Positions 1-6,702 of a stretch of DNA of 7,667 nt are shown here, piece after piece. Where the stretch lies: positions 1-7,667 of the forward strand of contig CAMOQV010000057.1 in NCBI GenBank assembly GCA_946623205.1. Reading direction: 5' to 3'. Source of the stretch: an uncultured Clostridia bacterium (GTDB lineage Bacteria; Bacillota; Clostridia; Christensenellales; UBA3700). A program made the position numbers and the translations under genes. The notes below the pieces were generated by a model. That model saw only the letters and a list, made by a program, of their open reading frames with translations. It was not told the origin of the DNA and did no database searches. Every line of letters begins with the position of its first letter. Position 1 is the first letter of the stretch.

Positions 1-804
1 GTAGAAACAATAAAAACAAATGGCGTATATAATCAAGAAACTGGTTATTATACATATGATTCTAAGCAATACAAGATAATCTCAGCTCGTCCTTGCCATG
101 AATATATGACCCCAACATTTTCTAATGGGGAAGTAGTTGAAGATAATAAAGAATATGCATTTGTAGTTCAAAATATTGTATGGAAGATAATTAATAAATC
201 TTTAGGTGAAGATAATTATTATGTATATTCTAAATATATATTAGATACTGAAATATACCAAGAACAATCAAGAATTGCAGATGTTGGAGATAATAAATAT
301 TTCCTAAAAGATAATAAGGGAAAAGTTATGGAAAATGTCTATGCAAATAACTGGGAATATTCAAAACTTAGAGAGACATTAAAGCAATTTTATAATATAG
401 CTTTTGACAGTAATAATAAAAAGGGAATTATACAAACTTCAAACACAAATGAGCATGCTAAAAAATCTAGCAGAACTTATATTACAAAAGACTATGTCTT
501 TTGCTTAACAAGTGCAGATGCTCAAAATTCAAGATATAGTTTTATTGAAGAAGATATGCAAAGACGTTTAAGAATTGTTTCGGATTATGCAATTGCGCGT
601 GGTGCATTCTATATTGAATATGAAGATGTAGGAAAGGTCGGTTGGGCATGGACAAGATCTCCATCAAATGACATTTCTTCATCTTTGGGATCGAATGCTG
701 CAGATAAGGTCCAAAATAAGGGCGAAATAACAAAGCAGTATATTTTATCTGATTCTGATTATAAAGTTGGATATGCTCCAGCTATGAGAGTTGTTAAATT
801 ATAG
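1..804 (+). CDS. DUF6273-like protein, C-terminal part (5' end outside window)
   Basis: The reading frame is open from base 1 (267 codons visible, then TAG at 802-804), so the start lies upstream; the ATG at 106 has no ribosome site and is not the start. The visible part looks like the DUF6273 domain: a WKII segment near codons 61-64, a DYVFCLTSADA stretch near codons 164-174 (family pattern: hydrophobic strand, then LLS/LTS and an acidic residue), then RR-x-R, SDYA-x-ARGA, a GWAWTRSPS motif at codons 214-222 (family W-x-RSPG) and a closing GYAPAMRV at codons 257-264 (family VRPA). The biochemical role of this domain is not known to me; relatives are often cell-surface or secreted proteins. 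Whether this one has a signal peptide cannot be seen. There is no terminator between its stop and the rnpB promoter, so transcripts may run into rnpB. The family call rests on motif recall, not a search. Confidence 0.75.
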   Translation, partial: VETIKTNGVYNQETGYYTYDSKQYKIISARPCHEYMTPTFSNGEVVEDNKEYAFVVQNIVWKIINKSLGEDNYYVYSKYILDTEIYQEQSRIADVGDNKYFLKDNKGKVMENVYANNWEYSKLRETLKQFYNIAFDSNNKKGIIQTSNTNEHAKKSSRTYITKDYVFCLTSADAQNSRYSFIEEDMQRRLRIVSDYAIARGAFYIEYEDVGKVGWAWTRSPSNDISSSLGSNAADKVQNKGEITKQYILSDSDYKVGYAPAMRVVKL

Positions 805-807
805 AAT

Positions 808-837
808 TTGACAATTTCTTTTATACAATGATATATT
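808..837 (+). promoter_or_regulatory. rnpB promoter, sigma-A type with extended -10
   Basis: A perfect -35 TTGACA (808-813) is followed after 18 bases by TATATT (832-837), preceded by TG at 829-830, which gives an extended -10. The predicted start, about seven bases past the -10, falls at 844-845, exactly where the rnpB P1 helix begins. The -35 starts only four bases after the stop codon of the upstream gene. Confidence 0.8.
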
Positions 838-843
838 TACTTA

Positions 844-1165
844 GCAAGATGGCCAGATGATCGCAGGCCCGTAAGGGCATGAGGAAAGTCCGAGCACCAC
901 AAGGCAGAGTGCTGGCTAACGACCAGTCAAGGTGACTTGAAGGAAAGTGCAACAGAAAATAACCGCCAGTAATGGTAAGGATGAAAAGGCGAGGTAAGAG
1001 CTCACCGTCCTGAAGGTGACTTCGGGAGCCGTGTAAACCCCACTTGGTGCAAGAGAACGCGACAATTAGTAGCCTGCTAGTCGCAAAATCGCTTGAACGT
1101 ATTGGCAACAGTACGTCTAGACAGATGATCATCAAATACAGAACTCGGCTTATAGACCATCTTGT
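844..1165 (+). ncRNA. rnpB: RNase P RNA (bacterial, type A-like)
   Basis: This is the catalytic RNA of RNase P, which removes 5' leaders from precursor tRNAs together with the RnpA protein. Conserved blocks appear in the expected order: GAGGAAAGTCCG at 881-892, GTGCAACAGAAA at 947-958, GGTAAGGATGAAAAGG at 974-989, GTAAACCCCAC at 1033-1043 and ACAGAACTCGGCTTA at 1138-1152. The ends close a P1 helix (845-852 with 1157-1164, eight pairs) and P2 (GATGATC 856-862 with GATCATC 1127-1133). P3 is a short hairpin, GCCC-GTAA-GGGC (867-878). P18 is an eight-pair stem with a GCAA tetraloop (1097-1116). The order and spacing match the E. coli (type A) plan better than the B. subtilis (type B) plan, though the segment equivalent to P15-P17 (about 1055-1090) is reduced. 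About 320 nt is somewhat short for the family. Ends are set by P1 pairing and the promoter; either could shift by a few bases. Confidence 0.93.
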
Positions 1166-1173
1166 TTTTTTTT
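1157..1173 (+). terminator. Probable rnpB 3' end: P1 strand followed by T9
   Basis: The 3' strand of the P1 helix (1157-1164) runs directly into nine consecutive T (1165-1173). I see no local hairpin before the T run; the only stem available is P1 itself, pairing with bases some 300 nt upstream. Termination here is therefore inferred from the T run. Confidence 0.55.
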
Positions 1174-1179
1174 ATGCAA

Positions 1180-1210
1180 ATATTCGTGAATATGCGTATA
1201 AATATACATT
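1180..1210. promoter_or_regulatory. Two adjacent palindromes upstream of argC; candidate ArgR site
   Basis: A perfect inverted repeat ATATTC-GT-GAATAT lies at 1180-1193 and a second, GTATA-AA-TATAC, at 1196-1207, with centres 15 bp apart. The second, read as 1195-1208 (CGTATAAATATACA), agrees with the ARG-box core TGAAT-WWWW-ATTCA at 7 of 10 fixed positions and all four W positions. ArgR is the usual arginine-dependent repressor of such operons. The site lies about 25 bp upstream of the -35 of the argC promoter, which is less typical for a repressor site, and AT-rich DNA yields palindromes by chance. Confidence 0.35.
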
Positions 1211-1232
1211 TTAGTTATTTTATCTCTAATTA

Positions 1233-1261
1233 TTGACTATTATAAATAATCTTTATAAAAT
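1233..1261 (+). promoter_or_regulatory. Likely promoter of the arg operon
   Basis: A TTGACT (-35, 1233-1238) is followed after 17 bases by TAAAAT (-10, 1256-1261). Transcription would start near 1268, giving a leader of about 75 nt before argC. I see no terminator hairpin, T-box or leader peptide in this leader. It is the best promoter match between rnpB and argC. Confidence 0.6.
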
Positions 1262-1328
1262 GGGCTCGATACAAGTATTTGAAGTCCATAGTTTTATTTA
1301 TTGATTTTAAGTATTTATGCAAAACGAA

Positions 1329-1336
1329 AAAGGAAG
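1329..1336 (+). promoter_or_regulatory. Ribosome binding site that fixes the argC start
   Basis: AAAGGAAG ends five bases before the ATG at 1342. The in-frame TTG at 1279 would add 21 residues that fit no ArgC N-terminus and has no such site, so 1342 is preferred. Confidence 0.8.
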
Positions 1337-1341
1337 AAAAT

Positions 1342-2271
1342 ATGACAAAAGTATTCATTGATGGTTCATCTGGTACAACGGGTTTAAAGATAGTAGATAG
1401 ATTGTCTTTAAGAAAAGATATTGAACTAATTAAGCTTTCAGATGAGTTAAGAAAAGATGTAAATGCAAAAACAGAAGCTATAAATGCAGCAGATGTTGTA
1501 TTTTTATGCTTGCCAGATCAAGCAGCTATTGAATCTGTTTCATTAGTTAAAAATGACAATGTATGCGTAATTGATACATCTACAGCTCATAGAACAAATG
1601 ATAAATTTGCATATGGTTTTGCTGAAGTAAATAATTTGCGTTCTAAGATTCAATCTTCTAAATTGATTGCAAATCCTGGATGTCATGCAAGTGGATTTAT
1701 ATCTTTAGTAGCACCTTTAGTTAAAGAAGGGCTAATAAAGAGTGATGTTAAGTTATCTTGTTTTTCTTTAACTGGTTATACTGGTGGTGGAAAGAAGATG
1801 ATTCAACAATATGAAGAAATGCAAAATGTAGATTTGTTGGCACCACGTCAATATGGTTTAACACAATCTCACAAGCATCTTCCTGAAATGATGAAAGTAT
1901 GCGCTTTAGATAATGCGCCAATCTTCTGTCCAATAGTTGCACCATTCGCACAAGGTATGGAAGTTACAGTTCCTCTATTTAAGTCAGATCTTAAAGGGGA
2001 TATGAAAGATATCATCGATGTATATAAGAATTTATACACAACAAAGCTTGTTCATTATGATGAGTCGAGTGAGGAAGGATTCTTAACATCTAATAAATAT
2101 GCAAATTATGATGATATGGGCGTAAGCGTATATGGTAACGAAGATAGAATTATATTAGTATCTAGATTCGACAATCTAGGCAAAGGCGCTTCTGGCGCAG
2201 CTATTCAAAATATGAATATAGTATTAGGACTTGACGAAACAACGTCATTAAATATTAAAGGAGCTAACTAA
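1342..2271 (+). CDS. argC: N-acetyl-gamma-glutamyl-phosphate reductase (short, type 2)
   Basis: This 309-residue cytosolic enzyme reduces N-acetylglutamyl phosphate to N-acetylglutamate semialdehyde with NADPH, the third step of arginine synthesis. The N-terminus MTKVFIDGSSGTTG carries the glycine-rich nucleotide loop. The catalytic cysteine is Cys114 in NPGCHASGF (111-119). IDTSTAHRT (77-85) and a GYTGGGKK segment are typical of the family. Length and wording (VFLCLPDQAA near residue 53, STAHRT) match the short ArgC class rather than the roughly 345-residue Bacillus class. The start at 1342 is set by the AAAGGAAG site and the beginning of the Rossmann strand. It is the first gene of the operon; argJ begins 1 nt after its stop, so the two are probably translationally coupled. 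Confidence 0.95.
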   Translation: MTKVFIDGSSGTTGLKIVDRLSLRKDIELIKLSDELRKDVNAKTEAINAADVVFLCLPDQAAIESVSLVKNDNVCVIDTSTAHRTNDKFAYGFAEVNNLRSKIQSSKLIANPGCHASGFISLVAPLVKEGLIKSDVKLSCFSLTGYTGGGKKMIQQYEEMQNVDLLAPRQYGLTQSHKHLPEMMKVCALDNAPIFCPIVAPFAQGMEVTVPLFKSDLKGDMKDIIDVYKNLYTTKLVHYDESSEEGFLTSNKYANYDDMGVSVYGNEDRIILVSRFDNLGKGASGAAIQNMNIVLGLDETTSLNIKGAN

Positions 2272-2272
2272 A

Positions 2273-3487
2273 ATGGAATTAATTAAAGGTGGAGTTTGTG
2301 CTGCTCAAGGTTTTAAAGCATCAGGAATTCATTGCGGAATTAGAAAGAGCCGTACAAAGAGAGATTTAGGATTAGTATACAGTACAGTTCCAGCTACTGC
2401 AGCTGCTGTTTATACACAAAATCTAGTTAAGGGTGCACCTTTATATGTTACTAAAGAACATTTAAAGAACGGAGTTGCTCAAGCAATCATCTGTAACTCT
2501 GGTAATGCCAACACATGTAATGCAAATGGAATTGAAATTGCAAACGAGATGGCTAAAGAATTATCTAAAAATCTAGATGTTAAAGAAGAAGATGTAGTTG
2601 TTGCTTCAACAGGTGTTATTGGTCTTCCATTATCTATGGAGCCAATCGCTAAAGGAATTCCAACTCTAGTTAGTGAATTATCTATAGATGGAAATAACAA
2701 TGCTTCAGAAGCAATTATGACAACAGATACAATCTCTAAGCAAGTTGCTGTTGAATTTGAAATTGGAGGAAAGAAATGCAAGCTTGGCGGTATGGCTAAG
2801 GGAAGCGGTATGATTCATCCAAACATGGCAACAATGCTAGTATTCATTACATCTGACGTTAACATCTCTTCTCAAATGTTACAAAAAGCATTAAAGAGCG
2901 ATGTTCAAGACACATTCAATATGTTAAGCATTGATGGTGATACATCAACAAACGATATGGTAGTTGTTTTAGCAAATGGTCTTGCAGGCAATGAATGTAT
3001 AGATAAAGACAATGAAGATTTTAAGACATTTATGAAAGCTTTAAACACAGTTACTGTTCAACTTTGCAGAGAAATTGCAGGTGATGGCGAAGGTGCTACA
3101 AAGCTTTTAGAGTGCAAAGTATATAATGCATATAATATTCCAACAGCTAAAATTGTAGCAAAATCAGTTATTTGCTCAAGCTTATTAAAAGCAGCAATGT
3201 TCGGAGCAGATGCAAACTGGGGTAGAGTTTTATGTGCCATTGGATATTCTGGTGCAAATGTAGATATAAACAAAATTGATGTATCATTTAAATCTAAAAA
3301 AGGCGAAATTGCTGTATGTAAAAATGGTGCAGGAGTTCCATTTGATGAAGATGTTGCTAAGCAAATTCTTTTAGAAGATGAAATTGAAATTCTAATTGAT
3401 TTAAATGATGGAGATGCATTCTCTACAGCTTGGGGATGTGATCTAACTTACGATTACGTAAAAATTAACGGCGACTACCGTACATAA
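2273..3487 (+). CDS. argJ: Bifunctional glutamate N-acetyltransferase / ornithine acetyltransferase
   Basis: ArgJ moves the acetyl group from N-acetylornithine to glutamate, releasing ornithine and remaking N-acetylglutamate; bifunctional members can also use acetyl-CoA for the first step. The protein has 404 residues, the usual length. The self-cleavage site is in the MATML motif, between Ala186 and Thr187, with Thr187 as the nucleophile of the new beta chain. STG (112-114) supplies the expected oxyanion-hole Thr-Gly. DGEGATK (271-277), ADANWGR (312-318) and the C-terminal DYVKINGDYRT are family signatures. AAAGGAG at 2257-2263, inside the end of argC, serves the ATG at 2273. The stop is doubled (TAATAA). 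Whether it is mono- or bifunctional cannot be read from sequence; the lack of argA or argE nearby favours bifunctional but does not prove it. Confidence 0.96.
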   Translation: MELIKGGVCAAQGFKASGIHCGIRKSRTKRDLGLVYSTVPATAAAVYTQNLVKGAPLYVTKEHLKNGVAQAIICNSGNANTCNANGIEIANEMAKELSKNLDVKEEDVVVASTGVIGLPLSMEPIAKGIPTLVSELSIDGNNNASEAIMTTDTISKQVAVEFEIGGKKCKLGGMAKGSGMIHPNMATMLVFITSDVNISSQMLQKALKSDVQDTFNMLSIDGDTSTNDMVVVLANGLAGNECIDKDNEDFKTFMKALNTVTVQLCREIAGDGEGATKLLECKVYNAYNIPTAKIVAKSVICSSLLKAAMFGADANWGRVLCAIGYSGANVDINKIDVSFKSKKGEIAVCKNGAGVPFDEDVAKQILLEDEIEILIDLNDGDAFSTAWGCDLTYDYVKINGDYRT

Positions 3488-3500
3488 TAAGGAGAAAATT

Positions 3501-4376
3501 ATGTTAGATAAGAATTTTACTAACGCTCAACGTGCAGAAGTATTAACACAAGCGCTTCCAAATATCAAAAAGTATAGTGGAAAGATTGTCGTAATTAAAT
3601 ACGGCGGCAATGCAATGATTAATAAGACACTTAAAGAACAAGTTATGGAAGATATCGTTCTTCTATCTTTGATAGGTGTTAAAGTTGTATTAGTTCATGG
3701 CGGTGGTCCAGAAATTTCAGAAACAATGACAAGACTTGGTAAAAAGGCTGAGTTTGTTAATGGTCTTCGTGTAACAGATAAAGAAACTGTAGATATCGTA
3801 GTTTCAATTCTTGCTGGTAAGATTAACAAAACATTAGTTAATTACATTAACGTAAAAGGTGGCAAGGCAATGGGTATTTCTGGTATGGACGGAAAACTTA
3901 TTGAAGCTAAGATGAAAGACGAAAAGCTAGGATATGTTGGAGAAATTACAAACATCAACATAAAGCCAGTTGAAGATTTATTAGCAAAAGGATATATTCC
4001 AATTATTTCTACAATTGGTTGTGACGATAAAGGTAATGCATACAATATTAATGGAGATACTGCAGCTGCTCATATTGCTGGTGCGTTGAAAGCAGAAAGA
4101 TTAATTATGATGACAGACGTAGCTGGAATTTTAAAGGACAAAGATGATCCATCAACACTAATTCCAGAAATCACAATTCATGAAGCAGAAGAATTATCTC
4201 AAGAGGGTATTATTTCTGGCGGTATGATTCCAAAGCTTGAATGTTGTATAACAGGTATTCATAAAGGTGTTGAAAATGTTATTATCATGGATGGTCGTGT
4301 TCCACACGCTATCTTGATGGAGCTATTGACAGACGAAGGTGCCGGTACAATGGTTAAAGGTGATAAAAATGTCTGA
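3501..4376 (+). CDS. argB: N-acetylglutamate kinase
   Basis: This enzyme phosphorylates N-acetylglutamate with ATP, the committed and usually controlled step of the cyclic pathway. The 291 residues show the amino-acid kinase fold: KYGGNAM (33-39, phosphate-binding lysine), VHGGGPE (65-71, substrate loop), NINGDTAA (182-189), MTDVAGIL (204-211) and SGGMIPK (239-245, ATP-site lysine). The N-terminal stretch of about 25 residues before the first strand (AEVLTQALPNIKKYSGK) matches the extra helix found in hexameric, arginine-inhibited kinases and missing from the shorter E. coli enzyme, so feedback inhibition by arginine is likely (inference). AAGGAG (3489-3494) lies six bases before the ATG. The last 8 nt overlap argD. 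Confidence 0.96.
   Translation: MLDKNFTNAQRAEVLTQALPNIKKYSGKIVVIKYGGNAMINKTLKEQVMEDIVLLSLIGVKVVLVHGGGPEISETMTRLGKKAEFVNGLRVTDKETVDIVVSILAGKINKTLVNYINVKGGKAMGISGMDGKLIEAKMKDEKLGYVGEITNINIKPVEDLLAKGYIPIISTIGCDDKGNAYNINGDTAAAHIAGALKAERLIMMTDVAGILKDKDDPSTLIPEITIHEAEELSQEGIISGGMIPKLECCITGIHKGVENVIIMDGRVPHAILMELLTDEGAGTMVKGDKNV
4356..4363 (+). promoter_or_regulatory. Ribosome binding site that fixes the argD start
   Basis: AAAGGTGA, inside the 3' end of argB, ends five bases before the ATG at 4369. It supports that start over the in-frame GTG at 4339. Confidence 0.7.
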
Positions 4377-5532
4377 TATTTTTGAAATAGATAAAGAATA
4401 TGTAGCAAATACTTACAACCGTTTTCCTGTAGATTTAGTCTACGGGAAAGGTTCTTTAATAAAGGACAATAATGGTAAAGAGTATATAGATTTAGGTTCT
4501 GGTATTGGAGTTACTGCTTTTGGTATTCAAGATGATGAATGGAAAGGGGCAGTAATCGATCAATTGAATAAAATTCAACACGCTTCAAATTTATATTACA
4601 CAGAGCCATGCGCTAATCTTGCTAAACTTCTATGTGAAAAGACAGGATTTAAAAAAGTATTCTTTTCAAATTCTGGTGCAGAAGCAAATGAATGCGCAAT
4701 TAAAGTTGCAAGAAAATATGCAGAAGATAAAGGTGTAAAAAATGCATCTATAATAACATTGAAGAATTCTTTCCATGGAAGAACGCTAGCAACTCTTGCC
4801 GCAACAGGACAAGATGTTTTCCATCAAGATTTCTTACCAATGCCTGAAGGCTTTTTATATGGCACAGCAAACGATTTAGATTCTATTAAAGAATTAGTAG
4901 CAAATAATACAGTTTGTGCAATTATGATGGAATGCGTTCAAGGTGAGGGCGGTGTTATAGCTTTAGATAAAGATTTTGTTAAAGGTGTATATAAGATTTG
5001 CCAAGATAACGATATTTTGTTAATAATAGACGAAGTACAAACTGGAAACGGTAGAACAGGCAAGTTATATGCTTATATGAACTTTGATATCATGCCAGAT
5101 GTTGTAACAACAGCTAAAGGATTAGCAGGCGGCCTTCCAATGGGAGCTTGTTTGATGGGAGAAAAGGTTAAATCAACTTTGACTTTTGGAAAGCATGGAT
5201 CTACATTTGGTGGTAATCCAATTGCTGCCGCTGGTGCTATTTCAATAATCTCAAGAATTGATGATAAATTGCTTTTAGATGTTAAGAAAAAGTCAGAATT
5301 TATTATCAAAAAATTATCTAATAAAGATGGAATTATATCTATCTCTGGAATGGGATTAATGCTTGGTATTGAAACTAAAAAGGACGTAAAAGAAGTATTG
5401 AAATACTTGATGGATAATGGCGTATTAGCACTTAGTGCTAAAACTAAGTTAAGATTGTTGCCTGCATTAACTATTTCAATGGAAGAATTAGATAAAGCTA
5501 CAGATGTTATTATTGCAGCTTGCAAGGAGTAA
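4369..5532 (+). CDS. argD: Acetylornithine aminotransferase (PLP-dependent)
   Basis: ArgD transfers an amino group from glutamate to N-acetylglutamate semialdehyde, giving N-acetylornithine. It is a class III aminotransferase of 387 residues, typical for the family. Landmarks are SNSGAEANE (100-108, cofactor phosphate loop), FHGRTLATL (135-143), IIDEVQTGNGRTG (219-231, with Asp221 expected to hold the pyridine nitrogen), TTAKGLAGGLPMGA (247-260, with Lys250 forming the Schiff base) and GSTFGGNP (277-284). The ATG at 4369 is preferred over the in-frame GTG at 4339, because the family begins near residues such as DKEYVANTYNRFP and a ribosome site precedes 4369. The gene overlaps argB by 8 nt (ATGTCTGA). 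Related enzymes also act on succinyl-diaminopimelate or succinylornithine; the operon makes the arginine role the natural reading. Confidence 0.95.
   Translation: MSDIFEIDKEYVANTYNRFPVDLVYGKGSLIKDNNGKEYIDLGSGIGVTAFGIQDDEWKGAVIDQLNKIQHASNLYYTEPCANLAKLLCEKTGFKKVFFSNSGAEANECAIKVARKYAEDKGVKNASIITLKNSFHGRTLATLAATGQDVFHQDFLPMPEGFLYGTANDLDSIKELVANNTVCAIMMECVQGEGGVIALDKDFVKGVYKICQDNDILLIIDEVQTGNGRTGKLYAYMNFDIMPDVVTTAKGLAGGLPMGACLMGEKVKSTLTFGKHGSTFGGNPIAAAGAISIISRIDDKLLLDVKKKSEFIIKKLSNKDGIISISGMGLMLGIETKKDVKEVLKYLMDNGVLALSAKTKLRLLPALTISMEELDKATDVIIAACKE
5524..5529 (+). promoter_or_regulatory. Ribosome binding site that fixes the argF start
   Basis: AAGGAG overlaps the last codons of argD and ends five bases before the ATG at 5535. 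The TTG at 5520 lies upstream of this site and so is not the start. Confidence 0.8.
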
Positions 5533-5534
5533 AA

Positions 5535-6524
5535 ATGAACTTTAAAGGAAAAAGCTTTTTAAAGCTACTAGATTTCACACCAGAAGAGATTGATTACCTA
5601 ATTGATCTTGCTCAAGATTTGAAAATCAAAAAGAAGAATGGCATTCCTCATAGATACTGTGAAGGAAAGAATGTTGCTTTAATTTTTGAAAAGACATCAA
5701 CACGTACAAGATGTAGTTTTGAAGTAGCTGCAGCAGATCTTGGTATGCATCCTGTATATCTTGATCCAAAGAGTTCTCAAATCGGAAAGAAAGAGAGCAT
5801 TGCAGATACAGCAAGAGTATTAGGAAGAATGTTTGATGGCATTGAATATAGAGGATATGGTCAAGAAATCGTTGAAGAATTAGATAAATATGCTGGAGTT
5901 CCTGTATGGAATGGATTAACAAATGAATTCCATCCAACACAAATTCTTGCAGACTTTATGACAATTAAAGAACATTTTGGAAAACTTAACGGAATTAAAT
6001 TAGTTTATATGGGCGATGCTAGATATAACATGGGTAATTCTTTAATGGTAGGTGCAGCAAAGATGGGTATGCATTTCGTATCTTGTGCTCCTAAAAAATA
6101 TTTCCAAAACGAAGAATTAGTTCAAAAATGCCAAAAGATAGCAAAAGAAACTGGAGCTATTTTAGAATTTGAAGAAGATCCAATGAAAGCTACTGAAGGT
6201 GCTGACGTTATCTATACAGATGTTTGGGTATCTATGGGTGAACCAGATGAAGTATGGTCAGAAAGAATTCATGATTTGTTGCCTTATCAAGTAAATAGTA
6301 AAATTATGGCAAACGCAGGAGACCAATGCAAGTTTATGCATTGCTTACCAGCATTCCATGATTTAAAGACAACAATCGGGGAAGAAATACATAAAAAATT
6401 CGGTATTGATGCAATGGAAGTTACTGATGATGTTTTCGAATCTGAAGCATCAATTGTATTTGACGAAGCAGAAAATAGAATGCATACAATTAAAGCTGTT
6501 ATGGCAGCGACTTTGATGGACTAA
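5535..6524 (+). CDS. argF: Ornithine carbamoyltransferase (E. coli ArgF / ArcB-like class)
   Basis: This enzyme joins ornithine and carbamoyl phosphate to give citrulline. The 329 residues carry STRTR (55-59, carbamoyl-phosphate site), HPTQ (133-136), GDARYNMGNS (160-169), TDVWVSMGE (228-236, ornithine side) and HCLPAFHD (269-276, catalytic cysteine Cys270). Length and wording, for example KLLDFTPEE, EYRGYGQEIVEELDKYA and the C-terminal ENRMHTIKAVMAATL, place it with the long class that includes E. coli ArgF/ArgI and catabolic ArcB, not the shorter Bacillus ArgF type. The operon context argues for a biosynthetic role; no arcA, arcC or arcD is present. Tyr164 stands where the E. coli enzyme has the first Asn of GDARNNM, while the second Asn, which contacts ornithine, is kept as Asn165. 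The stop TAA is followed by a strong terminator. Confidence 0.95.
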   Translation: MNFKGKSFLKLLDFTPEEIDYLIDLAQDLKIKKKNGIPHRYCEGKNVALIFEKTSTRTRCSFEVAAADLGMHPVYLDPKSSQIGKKESIADTARVLGRMFDGIEYRGYGQEIVEELDKYAGVPVWNGLTNEFHPTQILADFMTIKEHFGKLNGIKLVYMGDARYNMGNSLMVGAAKMGMHFVSCAPKKYFQNEELVQKCQKIAKETGAILEFEEDPMKATEGADVIYTDVWVSMGEPDEVWSERIHDLLPYQVNSKIMANAGDQCKFMHCLPAFHDLKTTIGEEIHKKFGIDAMEVTDDVFESEASIVFDEAENRMHTIKAVMAATLMD

Positions 6525-6556
6525 ACCGATTTATCCATATACAAAATTGAAGCTTT

Positions 6557-6588
6557 AGGCGTTATCCAAAAAGGGTAGCGCCTTTATT
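6557..6588 (+). terminator. Intrinsic terminator of the arg operon
   Basis: An 11-pair stem (6557-6567 with 6573-6583, AGGCGTTATCC against GGGTAGCGCCT, with two G-T pairs) closes an AAAAA loop and is followed by TTATT. It begins 33 bases after the argF stop. Confidence 0.88.
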
Positions 6589-6702
6589 CGTAGATAATCC
6601 TTTTACAATAAATTTACGAGTGAAAGCCAAATTTTTCTTTTATTACCATTTTGTGCATCAAAATTTAAGGTGAAGTTAATTTTTGTTATTTACATTAATA
6701 CT

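Noticed and set aside
821..1135. Open frame of 104 codons on the minus strand
   Set aside because: It lies across rnpB, whose conserved blocks and helices fully explain this sequence.
1262..1290. Possible riboswitch or attenuator in the argC leader
   Set aside because: Only a five-pair stem with a wobble and a small ATAC-AA-GTAT element could be found; no terminator or known aptamer pattern.
1171..1323. Ten-base direct repeat TTTATGCAAA at 1171-1180 and 1314-1323
   Set aside because: Short and AT-rich, partly inside the rnpB T run; likely chance.
1279..1341. N-terminal extension of argC from a TTG start
   Set aside because: The 21 added residues do not resemble any ArgC, and the strong ribosome site at 1329-1336 points to 1342.
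5073..5525. Open frame of 150 codons on the minus strand
   Set aside because: It runs antisense to the conserved end of argD, has no ribosome site that I can see, and looks like a shadow frame.
6589..6618. Imperfect inverted repeat CGTAGAT / ATTTACG after the arg terminator
   Set aside because: Seven bases with one mismatch, a 16-base loop and no T run; too weak to call a second terminator or operator.
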